Notes: generated from the letters alone by a model not told the origin. A stretch of DNA of 64,000 nt from Anaerolineae bacterium (GCA_023382535.1 JAHDWA010000002.1:437547-501546), one strand, 5' to 3'. Counted from the first letter of the stretch, positions 31,943 through 40,898 are shown. Program-made: numbers and translations.

Positions 31943-32743
31943 ATGAGTGCAAGCGAAAACGGCCAAGTGAGCCGTAGCGCGGCCGAGGTGTATGAAGAAT
32001 TTTTTGTTCCAGCTCTTTTTCAACAGTGGTCAAGCGGCGTAACCGATGCGGCTGAGATCCAGCCCGGCCAGCGGGTACTGGATGTGGCGTGTGGAACAGG
32101 GGTGCTGGCCCGTACCGTGGCAGAACGAGTGGGTCCGACCGGAGCGGTAGTGGGTTTGGATGTGAATGAAGGGATGCTTGCGGTAGCCCAACGGAAGGCT
32201 CCCGCGCTCGAGTGGAAACAAGGGCGGGCCGAAGCACTGCCTTGGGACAGCGACAGCTTTGACGCCGTCGTCAGCCAGTTTGGATTAATGTTCTTTGAGG
32301 ACCGGGGTACTGCCCTGCAGGAGATGGTGAGAGTATTACGACCAGGCGGGCGGCTGGCCGTGGCGGTGTGGGCCTCGTTGGACCATTCGCCGGGGTATGC
32401 GGCGATGACAGACTTGTTACAGCGTCTCTTTGGCGATCAGCCTGCCACTGCACTCCGGGCGCCGTTCGTGCTGGGCGACTTGCAGGGCTTGCACAGCCTG
32501 TTTGCCAAAGCCGGCATGCCTGATATCCAAATCACCACCCAGGCCGGGACAGCCCGCTTCCCTTCGCTTGAGTCCTGGGTCTACACCGATATCAAGGGTT
32601 GGACTCTGGCTGATATGCTCGACGAAACTCAGTTCCAACTGCTGCTTAAAGAAGCAAAAAACGACTTGCAGCAGTTCGTCACCCCCGATGGTATGGTCGC
32701 CTTCGGTGCGCCTGCTCATATTGTCACCGCCGCCAAAATGTGA
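31943..32743 (+). CDS. SAM-dependent class I methyltransferase (UbiE/Methyltransf_11 type)
   Basis: 266 residues. Seen: QPGQRVLDVACGTGVLARTV (motif I), VVGLDVNEGMLAVA with the acidic ribose ligand, QGRAEALPWDSDSFDAVVSQ, VRVLRPGGRLAVAVW. The C-terminal third (TQAGTARFPSLESWVYTDIK) matches a group of bacterial small-molecule methyltransferases. GGAGGTG precedes ATG 31943. The start blocks (VPALF, VGPTGAVVGLDVNEGM) parallel the broken copy at 30678-31122, indicating duplication around the regulator. A strong terminator follows at 32780-32807. Confidence 0.88.
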   Translation: MSASENGQVSRSAAEVYEEFFVPALFQQWSSGVTDAAEIQPGQRVLDVACGTGVLARTVAERVGPTGAVVGLDVNEGMLAVAQRKAPALEWKQGRAEALPWDSDSFDAVVSQFGLMFFEDRGTALQEMVRVLRPGGRLAVAVWASLDHSPGYAAMTDLLQRLFGDQPATALRAPFVLGDLQGLHSLFAKAGMPDIQITTQAGTARFPSLESWVYTDIKGWTLADMLDETQFQLLLKEAKNDLQQFVTPDGMVAFGAPAHIVTAAKM

Positions 32744-32779
32744 GTGGCCCAAACTCGATAACTCATTTGAAAGTAGTAC

Positions 32780-32807
32780 AGCCTGGCATTGGCCGGGCTA
32801 TTTTTTT
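32780..32807 (+). terminator. Intrinsic terminator after the methyltransferase
   Basis: AGCCTGGC/GCCGGGCT forms an 8-bp stem (one wobble) with a 4-nt loop, followed by A and seven T. Confidence 0.85.
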
Positions 32808-32926
32808 ATTGTACTTGGGGTGGATCTCATTTGGGGAGCAGGTATTTTCGTAACGCTTTTCGTAACGCTCTGGCGACATTTTTTGTTTAAACTCATAGGC
32901 GTCGGCCTGGAAATTTGTCAAGATTG

Positions 32927-32955
32927 TTGAGAAAGATAAGAAAATAGGGTAAAAT
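32927..32955 (+). promoter_or_regulatory. Promoter of the CBS-ACT gene
   Basis: TTGAGA (32927-32932), a 17-nt spacer and TAAAAT (32950-32955). Transcription would begin near 32962, exactly where a structured leader begins. Confidence 0.55.
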
Positions 32956-32961
32956 AGAGGT

Positions 32962-33051
32962 GCCCGTTCGGCAAAGGCGCCGGGGGAGCATCACGCCAAC
33001 GGGACAAAACGGATCAGGCAACTTGCAAACCTTAACCTTGAGGAGGTTCCT
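32962..33051 (+). promoter_or_regulatory. Structured 5' leader of the CBS-ACT gene
   Basis: About 90 nt of leader with a closing stem CCCGTT/AACGGG (32963-32968 with 32998-33003) enclosing CGGC-AAAGGC-GCCG and a G-run, then ACAAAACGGATCAGGCAACT and a GAGGAGG ribosome site. It does not match any riboswitch consensus I can recall, so no ligand is proposed; it may simply be a stabilising structure. Confidence 0.35.
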
Positions 33052-33693
33052 ATGTTAGTTAATGAACGTATGTCCCACCCCGTCATTACTGTTTCTCCAG
33101 ATACACCTATTATGGAGGCGCTCAGATTGATGGAGAGCGAACATATTCGGCGGGCGCCGGTCGTCAAGGATGGTAAACTGGTCGGTATCGTCGCCCAAAA
33201 GGATTTGCTCAACGCTTCCCCCTCTCCCGTCACTTCGCTCAGCGTCTGGGAGATCCATGACCTGGTCAGCAAGATCACCGTAAAGCGGGTGATGACGACA
33301 AAAGTGGTCACGATTCAGGAAGATACACCGCTGGAGGAAGCCGCCCGCCAGATGGCGGATCATAAGATCGGTGGTCTGCCGGTACTGCACGGGGACAAGA
33401 TAACCGGCATCATTACCGAAACCGACATTTTCAAAACCTTTCTCGAACTGCTGGGCGCGCGCGAACAGGGCGTGCGTCTCAGTGTGCTGATGAACAACCA
33501 GCCCGGCCAAATCGCCAAGGTAAGCCAAGCTATTTTCGAGATTGGGGGTAATATCGTGGCCCTGGGCGCTATTGCCGGCGACGATCTTTCCACTTCCCTG
33601 GTCACCTTAAAGGTGGTCGGTCCATCGCAGGAGCAATTAAAAGCTACGATTGAGCCGTTAGTCGAACGCCTGAAAGATATTCGCACTTGCTGA
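33052..33693 (+). CDS. CBS-pair plus ACT domain protein (AcuB-like)
   Basis: 213 residues. Two CBS repeats occupy residues 1-135 (MSHPVITVSPDTPIMEALRL; VKDGKLVGIVAQKDLL; VMTTKVVTIQEDTPLEEAAR; VLHGDKITGIITETDIFKTF), followed by an ACT domain (RLSVLMNNQPGQIAKVSQAI; IFEIGGNIVALGAI). CBS pairs bind adenine nucleotides and ACT domains bind amino acids, so this is a small ligand-sensing protein; the same arrangement is seen in AcuB. TTGAGGAGG precedes the ATG at 33052. It stands alone with its own promoter and leader. Target unknown. Confidence 0.85.
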   Translation: MLVNERMSHPVITVSPDTPIMEALRLMESEHIRRAPVVKDGKLVGIVAQKDLLNASPSPVTSLSVWEIHDLVSKITVKRVMTTKVVTIQEDTPLEEAARQMADHKIGGLPVLHGDKITGIITETDIFKTFLELLGAREQGVRLSVLMNNQPGQIAKVSQAIFEIGGNIVALGAIAGDDLSTSLVTLKVVGPSQEQLKATIEPLVERLKDIRTC

Positions 33694-33867
33694 ACTAGCC
33701 CCGCTGGCCTGTCCCGGTTGAATGGTAACTGCCAAAGGGGGCGACCGGGAAATGAGCAAAAATTGGGCATTTTTTGGTCTGGTGTGAACAACTGCAGCGG
33801 CCTATAGTTAAGATGTAGTCTAGAGTTTATCGCCGGTCCACGAATAAAGGGGGAAAATAAAGAGGTG

Positions 33868-34641
33868 ATGAAAAATTGTCTGATGCTGCTGCTTCTTTTG
33901 CCGTTTGGCGCGAGTGTTGGTTGTGTGCCGGTGACCAGCGGATCAAGTTTGACTCCGGTTGTGGTTGAGAAGCCACCGGTACCCCAGACCCCGGCCTCTT
34001 CCGGCGATGCGACCCGGGTGGCACCGGTTCCTGCCTTCACCCCAACCTCTACTCTCCTACCAGCGCCAACAGATAGTTCCACCCCCTCACCCAATGCCTC
34101 TTTTACTCCAACCAACAGCCCCCTACTGCCACGTACGTCTACGCCCACCCCGCTTGTTACCCCCACCCCTGCACCAAGCGCGTCTTTCACCCCGGCCAGC
34201 ACGCCCACACCGATTCCAACGGTCATGCCCACCGCAGTGCCGAGCGCTACCCCTGCACCCGTTCAACCCCCTACCTTGGCCCCGCCCGCAGTGCCGACAG
34301 CGGTTAACAGCGCCGGTGCATCTGCCCAGGTTGAGCGCGGGTTCGAGATTTATAAACAGCAGTACTGCGGTCTATGCCATCAACTCGACGCCGCCGGCAC
34401 CGCCGGTCAATTTGGCCCTAGCCATAATGGGATCGGCACAAGGGCCGAGCAGCGTATCCACGAGGCCCGATACACCGGCACGGCGACAACGGCCGCGGTG
34501 TATCTTCACGAGAGCATTGTCAGCCCCAAGGTTTACACTGTTGCCGGGTATGAAAACACCCAGCATCAGATGCCCGCCTACGTCCATTTGAGCGAAGCTG
34601 ATGTTGATGCGCTGGTGCAAATGCTGCTGCAGCAAAGGTAG
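33868..34641 (+). CDS. Lipoprotein c-type cytochrome with Thr/Pro linker
   Basis: 257 residues from ATG 33868; a GTG one codon earlier is possible. N-terminal lipoprotein signal (MLLLLLPFGASVGC, lipid Cys about residue 19), then about 110 residues dominated by Thr, Pro, Ser and Ala (STLLPAPTDSSTPSPNASF), then a cytochrome c domain: a single haem site CGLCH near residue 166 and a candidate axial Met in QHQMPAYVHL near 235. The domain would be held off the membrane by the flexible linker. Such linkers are common in Chloroflexota surface proteins. Probable electron carrier; partner unknown. Confidence 0.85.
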   Translation: MKNCLMLLLLLPFGASVGCVPVTSGSSLTPVVVEKPPVPQTPASSGDATRVAPVPAFTPTSTLLPAPTDSSTPSPNASFTPTNSPLLPRTSTPTPLVTPTPAPSASFTPASTPTPIPTVMPTAVPSATPAPVQPPTLAPPAVPTAVNSAGASAQVERGFEIYKQQYCGLCHQLDAAGTAGQFGPSHNGIGTRAEQRIHEARYTGTATTAAVYLHESIVSPKVYTVAGYENTQHQMPAYVHLSEADVDALVQMLLQQR

Positions 34642-34725
34642 CAAGGTGGCAGATAGCAAATGGTAGATAGTAATTCTTGTTGTTATCTGGCTACTGATTA
34701 CTGACAAATGGCTACCGTTTACCGT
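34636..34725. repeat. Family A word repeat after the cytochrome gene
   Basis: AGGTAGCAAGGTGGCAGATA words are mirrored by TTATCTGGCTACTGATTACT and GGCTACCG words. It overlaps the cytochrome stop codon, so the last residues of that gene abut the repeat. Confidence 0.65.
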
Positions 34726-34872
34726 CTTCTATTTTCTGCAAGGGAGGGGATATTGTTATGATCAATAGAGACCCATAATCCAAAATGAGCGGATAATGGC
34801 AGCCTGGTGGTTAGGTTGGACCCAGGAGTTTAGAAATCTCATCAATTATTAAAAATAAAAAGGAGTTGTCGA

Positions 34873-36198
34873 ATGAGAAAGATAATGCTAGCAGCCAGCC
34901 TGGTGTTCATTTTGACGTTAGTTTTGCTTCCCGCCGCCGGGGTTAGCAGCGCCCAGGAGGGCGGCACGACGGTGGCCACGGGGTTAAACGGCCCGATGGG
35001 CGTGCTGGTGGCTCCCGACGGGAGTGTCTGGGTGATTGATTCCGGCACAGGCGGCGAGACCGAGGTGCCCGGCGTTGACCCGGCAACCGGCGAACAGATA
35101 ACGGCCAAGCTGGGTGACACCGCCCAGGTGGTGCAGATTACCCCCGACGGCGCCCAGAACACTGTGCTCAACCTGCCCTCGCTGCTGCAAGGAATGGAAG
35201 CGAGCGGTGGCAATCGTCTGGCTTTACTTAACGACACGCTCTATGCAGCGACCGGCTTCTGGATCGAGGCAGCCGGCCCTGATGCTGCACCCAATATGGC
35301 AATCGTGGCCAAAATTGACGGCAGCCAGGTTACGGAAGTCGCCAACCTGTGGAACCTGGAACGTGACCAGAACCCGGGCGGCTTTATCCAGGAATCTCAC
35401 CCCTACGGCCTGGCCGCTGGGCCTGACGGCAACTTGTGGGTCGCTGACGCCGGCGCTAACGATCTGTTGAAGGTAAATCCGGCTACCGGTCAGGTTGATG
35501 TGGTTGCGGTCTTTGATGGGGTGCCCAGCCCGCTGCCAAACCAGGCTCGCGGCGGGGCTATGGAAGCTGACCCGGTGCCGACGGGCGTAGCCTTTGGCCC
35601 GGATGGGAATGCGTACGTGTCGCTTCTGCCTGGCTTTCCTTTCCTGCCTGGCTCGGCCAAGGTGGTCAAAGTGACTGCCGACGGCCAGGTGAGCGACTAT
35701 GCCACCGGCCTGACTATGCTGACCGACCTCCGCAGCGGCCCTGATGGCAACCTGTATGCTGTTCAGATTGGCGTTTTTACCGAGCAAGGACCCACTCCCA
35801 ACAGCGGGGCGATTATTCGGGTCAAAGAAGGTGATGCTTCCGAGGTAGTGCTGAGCGGCTTATCGTTCCCAACATCTATTGATTTCAATGCCGCCGGTGA
35901 TGCCTACGTGACTATCAATGGCGTTGGCGCGCCAGGCTCCGGGGAAGTGGTCAGGTACAACGGGCTGACCGGCCTGGCCGGGACGCCCCTACCCGAGCCG
36001 GCTGCTGCTCCTCCTGCCGCCCCTCCCGCTGCCGAAGCACCTGCCGCCGAAGCAGCCCCGACCCAACTGCCCCCTTCAGGCGGTGAACTGCCGGGGCGTG
36101 TGTGGGCTATCGGGCTGGTGGTGGCGCTCGGCCTCGGCCTGGTTACGACCGGTGTGCTGTTGAAACGAGATCCCTTCACAGCTCGACATCCGAAGTAA
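34873..36198 (+). CDS. ScyD/ScyE-family secreted beta-propeller with C-terminal membrane anchor
   Basis: 441 residues. Signal peptide (MLAASLVFILTLVLLPAAGV), then repeated propeller blades built on the PDG-N-L/W-V motif (LVAPDGSVWVIDSGTGG; AGPDGNLWVADAGANDLLKV; FGPDGNAYVSLLPG; SGPDGNLYAVQIGVF), as in the ScyD/ScyE and NHL-like families. A Pro/Ala linker and a membrane helix (VWAIGLVVALGLGLVTTGVL) close the protein, giving an outward-facing anchored propeller. AAAAGGAGTTGTCG precedes ATG 34873. Function unknown beyond possible ligand or polysaccharide binding; the cyanobacterial role in scytonemin synthesis should not be transferred. Confidence 0.82.
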   Translation: MRKIMLAASLVFILTLVLLPAAGVSSAQEGGTTVATGLNGPMGVLVAPDGSVWVIDSGTGGETEVPGVDPATGEQITAKLGDTAQVVQITPDGAQNTVLNLPSLLQGMEASGGNRLALLNDTLYAATGFWIEAAGPDAAPNMAIVAKIDGSQVTEVANLWNLERDQNPGGFIQESHPYGLAAGPDGNLWVADAGANDLLKVNPATGQVDVVAVFDGVPSPLPNQARGGAMEADPVPTGVAFGPDGNAYVSLLPGFPFLPGSAKVVKVTADGQVSDYATGLTMLTDLRSGPDGNLYAVQIGVFTEQGPTPNSGAIIRVKEGDASEVVLSGLSFPTSIDFNAAGDAYVTINGVGAPGSGEVVRYNGLTGLAGTPLPEPAAAPPAAPPAAEAPAAEAAPTQLPPSGGELPGRVWAIGLVVALGLGLVTTGVLLKRDPFTARHPK

Positions 36199-36225
36199 TA
36201 AAGTTTATCCGAAAAATTCTAATTC

Positions 36226-36258
36226 AAACCTGGCAGGTTTCGCAGACCTGCCAGGTTT
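36226..36258. repeat. AAACCTGGCAGGT palindrome
   Basis: AAACCTGGCAGGT and ACCTGCCAGGTTT form a perfect 13-bp inverted repeat around a 7-nt loop, directly after the propeller gene. A dispersed palindrome and possible terminator stem; no U-run follows. Confidence 0.7.
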
Positions 36259-36262
36259 GTCA

Positions 36263-36288
36263 CGTGCCCAAACTTCAGCTTGGGCACG
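36263..36288. repeat. Second palindrome (CGTGCCCAA/TTGGGCACG)
   Basis: A 9-bp perfect inverted repeat with an 8-nt loop, 4 nt after the previous palindrome. The pair forms a double hairpin between two co-directed genes. Confidence 0.6.
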
Positions 36289-36347
36289 AGTTTGTGTCTG
36301 ATTACTGGCTAATGACAACTGACTGCTATTTTTGGAGGAAGAGTTCT

Positions 36348-36956
36348 ATGGAGTATACGTTTCTAATAGAGACATACGACACTGAACGGTTGAAAACGCT
36401 AAATGTGTGGAGTATGTTTAGCGATCAGGATTTGACCATTCGCCCTCATCCCTTGAGCAGCAAAGATAGGAATGCGCTTGAACACATGGTTCACCAGTGC
36501 CTGAGCGAAAACAAATGGTTTTGCAATATGTTCGGCCTTGATGTGGGCGCCCCACCTTTGCCTCAGCCGGAAACCCGGCTTGAATTTATTAGGCGTTATG
36601 CGGAAGACTCCGGTAAACGACTGGCCCGGCTCAAAGAAATGGACAAAAGCTGGTGGGAGCAAGAGGTTCCTTTTTTTGATACTATTCACAGCCGAGCCTG
36701 GATTATGGTCAGAAGGATTGCCCACAGCGCCCATCACCGTGGCGAACTGACGACTCTCCTCAGAATCCTGGGCCGGGAAGTTTACAGCGTTTATGGACCG
36801 TCGGCTGATACGGGGGGATTACCTGATAACAACGCAGTCACCCTCTATGCCTACCCCGACGTCCAATCTCTGCTTGAAGGTGAAGTCAAAGGGGGTCACA
36901 AGGCAGACTTACCCGGCCCTGGGCCGAAGCCCAGCACCGAGCGGCCCGATCTTTAA
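36348..36956 (+). CDS. DinB-family four-helix protein
   Basis: 202 residues from ATG 36348 (TTTGGAGGAAGAG upstream); longer frames overlap the previous gene. The DinB/YfiT metal-site histidines are visible as NALEHMVHQCLSENKWF and IAHSAHHRGELTTLLRILG, the latter being the family's HHRGQ-type helix. DinB proteins are putative metal-dependent transferases or thiol-related enzymes of uncertain role. The last 30 residues (KADLPGPGPKPSTERPDL) are disordered-looking. Alone in its unit. Confidence 0.82.
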   Translation: MEYTFLIETYDTERLKTLNVWSMFSDQDLTIRPHPLSSKDRNALEHMVHQCLSENKWFCNMFGLDVGAPPLPQPETRLEFIRRYAEDSGKRLARLKEMDKSWWEQEVPFFDTIHSRAWIMVRRIAHSAHHRGELTTLLRILGREVYSVYGPSADTGGLPDNNAVTLYAYPDVQSLLEGEVKGGHKADLPGPGPKPSTERPDL

Positions 36957-36986
36957 GAAAAATTGGTTTCTACCCGCAGCAGAGGG

Positions 36987-37193
36987 TTACTCGAAATCGA
37001 AGTCGAGCCGGTAGCTCATTAACCACTCTTGCCGGCTTTCGCCTGCGATGTCGCCATGAAAGGCGGCGGTCACATTGGCGCGGGTGAGTTTTACCCCGGA
37101 AACCTCGTTCCCAGGCTGCCCATCCCAGGTTTTCTCATCCCAACTCTTTGTTTCAAGCGTGCCCGCCGCATGAGAACCATATTTCGCGCCCAT
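36987..37193 (-). pseudogene. Truncated DUF3224-family (avidin-like barrel) gene
   Basis: From ATG 37193, 68 codons read as the N-terminal half of DUF3224 proteins: AAGTLETKSWDEKTWDGQPG, VKLTRANVTAAFHGDIAGES and WLMSYR, then LDFDFE and a stop. Family members run about 130 residues with further strands that are missing here; the downstream 30 nt reach the DinB gene. The rest of 36957-37386 shows no other gene; the promoter of the next gene should lie at its right end, but no convincing -35/-10 was found. Confidence 0.6.
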
Positions 37194-37386
37194 AATTTTC
37201 CCCCATTTAATTTTGACTCCTGGACTTATTGCAATTAACTTTTCCAGGTTAGAAGAATTATGGCACGGAAACAATGAGCCGTATAATAAAAACAGCAGTT
37301 TAGAATTTTTGTGCTATTATGTGATTGAGGGCGAGTGATGGTAAAATCAAAAGCCAGGAAATTATTCGTGGAACGCACATGGGCTT

Positions 37387-38964
37387 ATGACCATTGAAGG
37401 AATAAAACTGTTTCTCGCTTCGTTAAGCGCTGCTGCTGATTCCGGCAAAAACGCGCGTTGGCCGCTTGTAGTTCGAGCTTACGGGCCTGCCTTCCTCACC
37501 GGAGCTGGGCTTTTGGCCTTTTTTGTAATATTTTTGGCTGCCATCCAGTTTTCTACGCCCAATCTCGTCAGCAATGATAGTTATTTTCATATCAGATTTG
37601 CCGAGGTGATGCGCGAACAGGGTTTGCGGCCCGCCTTTCCCTGGCTGCCCTTAACCGTTTTGAATCCCCAGGATTACGCCGATCATCATTTTCTATATCA
37701 CGTCCTGCTCATCCCCTTTACTTACGGCGACCTGCGCCTGGGAGCTAAGTGGGCCGGGGTCATATTTCCAGCTCTGGCTTTTGTCGGCGGTTGGATTTTG
37801 CTGCGGGGACAGCGCGTGCCTTATGCGGCTTTGTGGTCGCTGGGGTTCCTGGCCGTATCGGAAGCATTTCTTTACCGCATGAGTATGACCCGGGTTCAAG
37901 GCGCATCATTGCTGATGTTATTCCTGATCCTGCACGTCACCTTAATCCATCAGTACCGTTGGCTCTTGCCATTGACCTTCATTTACGTCTGGCTTTACGA
38001 TGCCTTTCCTCTGATCGGGTTAATGCTTGTTCTTTACGTCATGAGTTACTGGCTCCTGGAGCGTCGGCTTAAGCTCAGCCCGCTGGTATACGCCGGACTG
38101 GGCATTAGCCTGGGCTTAACCATCAATCCTTACTTCCCCCAAAACTTGCTCTTCATTTATCATCACGCCTTGCCCAAACTTACCGATAGCGCCAGCGGCA
38201 GAGTGGGCAACGAATGGTATCCCTACCAAACCTGGACCCTGGTCGAGAACTCCGCACCGGCGCTGGTGGTCCTGGCGCTCGGCGCTTTTGCCCTGGGCCT
38301 GAGCCAGCGCCGGATGAGTACCAATACGGCTGCGCTTTTTCTCATCGCGCTTTTGTTTGGCTTTCTGCTCTTTAAATCCCGGCGTTTTATCGAGTATTAT
38401 CCAGCTTTTGCGTTGGTGTTTTGTGCTGTGGCCTGGTCGGCCCTGCTGGAAGAGTGGTTTACATCTAATCCCTGGCTGAAAAAGCTTTGGCCCCTGATCC
38501 TGACTATTATTCTGCTGCCGCTGCTCGCTTACAACCTGTGGGCTACCCAGGAGAGTGTCCAGGATGACACTAACCCCTACCAACGCTATGCCGCAGCCTC
38601 AGCCTGGTTGAAAGCCAACACGCCTCCGGGCAGCCTGATTTACCAAACCGATTGGGATGATTTTACCCAACTCTATTACTATAACACGCACAATACTTAT
38701 ACCCTGGGCCTTGATCCCACGTATATGGAGTTGTATAATGCCGACCTGTATCACCTGTGGCGAGATGTTAACAATGGTGGGGTCATCCCCCCCAGCCAGA
38801 CCATTGCCAATACCTTTGGCGCCTATTATGTCCTGACCGACCTTAACCACGAAAACTTTCTCGACGAGGCCGAGGTGGACCCAGGCTTGCAGGAAGTTTT
38901 TCGCGACGAGTATGCCGCGATCTTCCAGGTGCGTAATAGTACAGATAAGGAAGAAAAAAAGTAG
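37387..38964 (+). CDS. STT3/GT-C-like multi-pass membrane protein
   Basis: 525 residues with about eleven membrane helices and a C-terminal soluble domain. The first loop carries NLVSNDSYFHIRFAEVMREQ, resembling the acidic catalytic loop of oligosaccharyltransferase STT3 and other GT-C enzymes. A second polar loop reads VQGASLLM after RMSMTR, and the soluble domain has TPPGSLIYQTDWDDFTQLYY, reminiscent of the WWD-type motif of STT3-like proteins. So a polyprenyl-linked sugar transferase role is plausible. No paired glycan genes lie beside it. The start ATG 37387 lacks a good ribosome site. It precedes msrB by 18 nt. Confidence 0.62.
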   Translation: MTIEGIKLFLASLSAAADSGKNARWPLVVRAYGPAFLTGAGLLAFFVIFLAAIQFSTPNLVSNDSYFHIRFAEVMREQGLRPAFPWLPLTVLNPQDYADHHFLYHVLLIPFTYGDLRLGAKWAGVIFPALAFVGGWILLRGQRVPYAALWSLGFLAVSEAFLYRMSMTRVQGASLLMLFLILHVTLIHQYRWLLPLTFIYVWLYDAFPLIGLMLVLYVMSYWLLERRLKLSPLVYAGLGISLGLTINPYFPQNLLFIYHHALPKLTDSASGRVGNEWYPYQTWTLVENSAPALVVLALGAFALGLSQRRMSTNTAALFLIALLFGFLLFKSRRFIEYYPAFALVFCAVAWSALLEEWFTSNPWLKKLWPLILTIILLPLLAYNLWATQESVQDDTNPYQRYAAASAWLKANTPPGSLIYQTDWDDFTQLYYYNTHNTYTLGLDPTYMELYNADLYHLWRDVNNGGVIPPSQTIANTFGAYYVLTDLNHENFLDEAEVDPGLQEVFRDEYAAIFQVRNSTDKEEKK

Positions 38965-38982
38965 AAAAAATAGGAGGTCGAA

Positions 38983-39438
38983 ATGAAGGAGTTTACCAAA
39001 CCGTCCGATGCCGAACTGCGCCAGAAATTATCGCCGGAACAGTATCAGGTGACCCAACATGAGGGCACCGAACCACCCTTCCGCAATGACTATTGGGATA
39101 ACAAAAAACCAGGCATCTATGTGGATATAGTCTCCGGCGAGCCGTTGTTCAGTTCCCTGGACAAGTATGACTCCGGCACCGGCTGGCCCAGCTTTACCCA
39201 ACCCCTTGAGCCAGAAAACGTCACCACCCGCACCGATCGCCAGTTGTGGATGGTCCGCACGGAAGTGCGCTCCAAGCATGCCGACTCCCACCTGGGCCAT
39301 GTCTTTGACGATGGCCCGGCCCCAACCGGTCTGCGCTACTGCATGAATTCGGCCGCATTACGCTTCATCCCCGTGGAGAAGTTGGAAGAAGAGGGGTATG
39401 GGGAATATCTCAGCCTGTTCCAGCAGGACTCTGAGTAG
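38983..39438 (+). CDS. msrB: Peptide-methionine (R)-S-oxide reductase
   Basis: Repairs oxidised methionine residues. 151 residues. Seen: [69 protein letters not shown] and the catalytic Cys in [11 protein letters not shown]. The four zinc-binding Cys of many MsrBs are absent (SGEPLF instead of CGxPLF, and HADSHLGH), so this is the metal-free form. ATAGGAGGTCGAA precedes ATG 38983. Probably co-transcribed with the membrane protein upstream and the exporter downstream. Confidence 0.95.
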   Translation: MKEFTKPSDAELRQKLSPEQYQVTQHEGTEPPFRNDYWDNKKPGIYVDIVSGEPLFSSLDKYDSGTGWPSFTQPLEPENVTTRTDRQLWMVRTEVRSKHADSHLGHVFDDGPAPTGLRYCMNSAALRFIPVEKLEEEGYGEYLSLFQQDSE

Positions 39439-39452
39439 AGCAGCCAGACTCA

Positions 39453-40898
39453 ATGGACAGCGAACAAATAAGTCAGCCGCCTCCGGCAACTCGGGGAGCC
39501 AGCCCCGTTGAAACGACCCGGTTAGAGGCCAAATGGTGGATTTTGTTAGCCATCGGCGTTGGCAGTTTTATGACTGCCCTCGATGGGAGCGTCGTCAACA
39601 TTATCCTGCCGGTGGTCAGCCGTGCTTTTAACAGCGACGTGGCCACCGTCGAGTGGGTAGTGACGGTTTATTTGTTGGTGGTCAGCAGCTTGCTGCTCAG
39701 TTTTGGCCGCCTGGGCGATATGCGCGGCCACAAGTTGGTTTATATCTCTGGCTTTCTGGTTTTTGTGGTCAGTTCGGCGTTGTGCGGCCTGGCCTCTTCG
39801 ATTGGATTCTTAATCGTCGCCCGGGCCTTGCAGGCGTTGGGCGGGGCGATGCTCCTGGCCAACTCGCCGGCCATCCTGACCAAGAACTTTCCACCCCAAC
39901 AGCGCGGCCAGGTGCTCGGCCTGCAGGCCACCATGACCTATCTCGGCCTGACAGTCGGCCCCTCCTTGGGCGGCTGGTTGACCAGCGAGTACGGTTGGCG
40001 AGCCGTGTTCTACATCAACCTGCCGGTCGGACTGCTGGCGCTGCTGCTCAGCCTGTATTTTATCCCTCTTGATTCTGGCGCTGAGCGGGCAGAACGATTT
40101 GACTTGGCCGGGGCGATCACTTTTATGGCCGGACTGGTGGCCTTGCTGCTGGGATTGAACCAAGGCCATGCCTGGGGCTGGAGTTCGCCGGCAATCTTGG
40201 GACTCCTGGCGGCGGCAGTTGTCCTGCTGGCCGTGTTCCTCTTCATCGAGCGGCGCGTAAGCAGCCCTATGCTCGATCTGACCTTGTTTCGCGTGCCGCT
40301 CTTTTCCGCTTCGACGGCCAGCGCCGTCTTTAACTACATCTGCCTCTTTACCGGCTTGTTTTTACTACCCTTTTACCTCATCCAGGCGCGCGGCCTGAGT
40401 CCGGCCCAGGCGGGCCTGATCCTTACCGCCCAGCCGATTATTATGGCCATTATGGCTCCGCTAAGCGGGACCCTGTCGGACCGGATGGGAGCGCGCTTGC
40501 TCAGTACACTTGGCATGGGCATCATGGCCTTGGGCTTGTTTCTCCTGGCCCAGGTCAACGCTACCTCACCCTTGAGTTATGTCGCCCTCTCTCTGGCGAC
40601 GGTTGGCTTTGGGACCGGTGTGTTTATCTCTCCCAACACCAGCGCCTTACTGGGGGCGGCGCCGTTGCACCGGCGGGGCATTGCCTCAGGGATCATGGCG
40701 ACAGCGCGCAACATGGGGATGGTTTTGGGGGTAGGGTTGGCCGGGGCCGTCTTTACCACCGTTCAGGCTCAAGCTCATGCTGCCGGTTCGGCCACGGCGA
40801 CTTACGAGGGCATCCGAGCCGGCTTCCTGGTGGCGGTTGGGGTGGCCCTGGTCGGCATGCTGACCTCGGCGGTTCGTGGTCCAAATATCAATGTCTAA
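39453..40898 (+). CDS. MFS drug/solute exporter, DHA2 (EmrB/QacA) family
   Basis: 481 residues with 14 predicted membrane helices, the DHA2 number. Seen: the family start GSFMTALDGSVVNIILPVVS, motif A-like FGRLGDMRGHKLVYISGF, motif C-like LQATMTYLGLTVGPSLGGWL and the second-half GTLSDRMGARLLS. Proton-driven efflux of hydrophobic compounds is expected; the substrate is unknown. Its last 4 nt overlap the end of the convergent luciferase-like gene. Confidence 0.9.
   Translation: MDSEQISQPPPATRGASPVETTRLEAKWWILLAIGVGSFMTALDGSVVNIILPVVSRAFNSDVATVEWVVTVYLLVVSSLLLSFGRLGDMRGHKLVYISGFLVFVVSSALCGLASSIGFLIVARALQALGGAMLLANSPAILTKNFPPQQRGQVLGLQATMTYLGLTVGPSLGGWLTSEYGWRAVFYINLPVGLLALLLSLYFIPLDSGAERAERFDLAGAITFMAGLVALLLGLNQGHAWGWSSPAILGLLAAAVVLLAVFLFIERRVSSPMLDLTLFRVPLFSASTASAVFNYICLFTGLFLLPFYLIQARGLSPAQAGLILTAQPIIMAIMAPLSGTLSDRMGARLLSTLGMGIMALGLFLLAQVNATSPLSYVALSLATVGFGTGVFISPNTSALLGAAPLHRRGIASGIMATARNMGMVLGVGLAGAVFTTVQAQAHAAGSATATYEGIRAGFLVAVGVALVGMLTSAVRGPNINV

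Noticed and set aside
32962..33051. Assignment of the CBS-ACT leader to a known riboswitch class
   Set aside because: Compared from memory with TPP, cobalamin, SAM, c-di-GMP, c-di-AMP, glycine, ZTP, fluoride and glutamine classes; no convincing core match, so no ligand is claimed.
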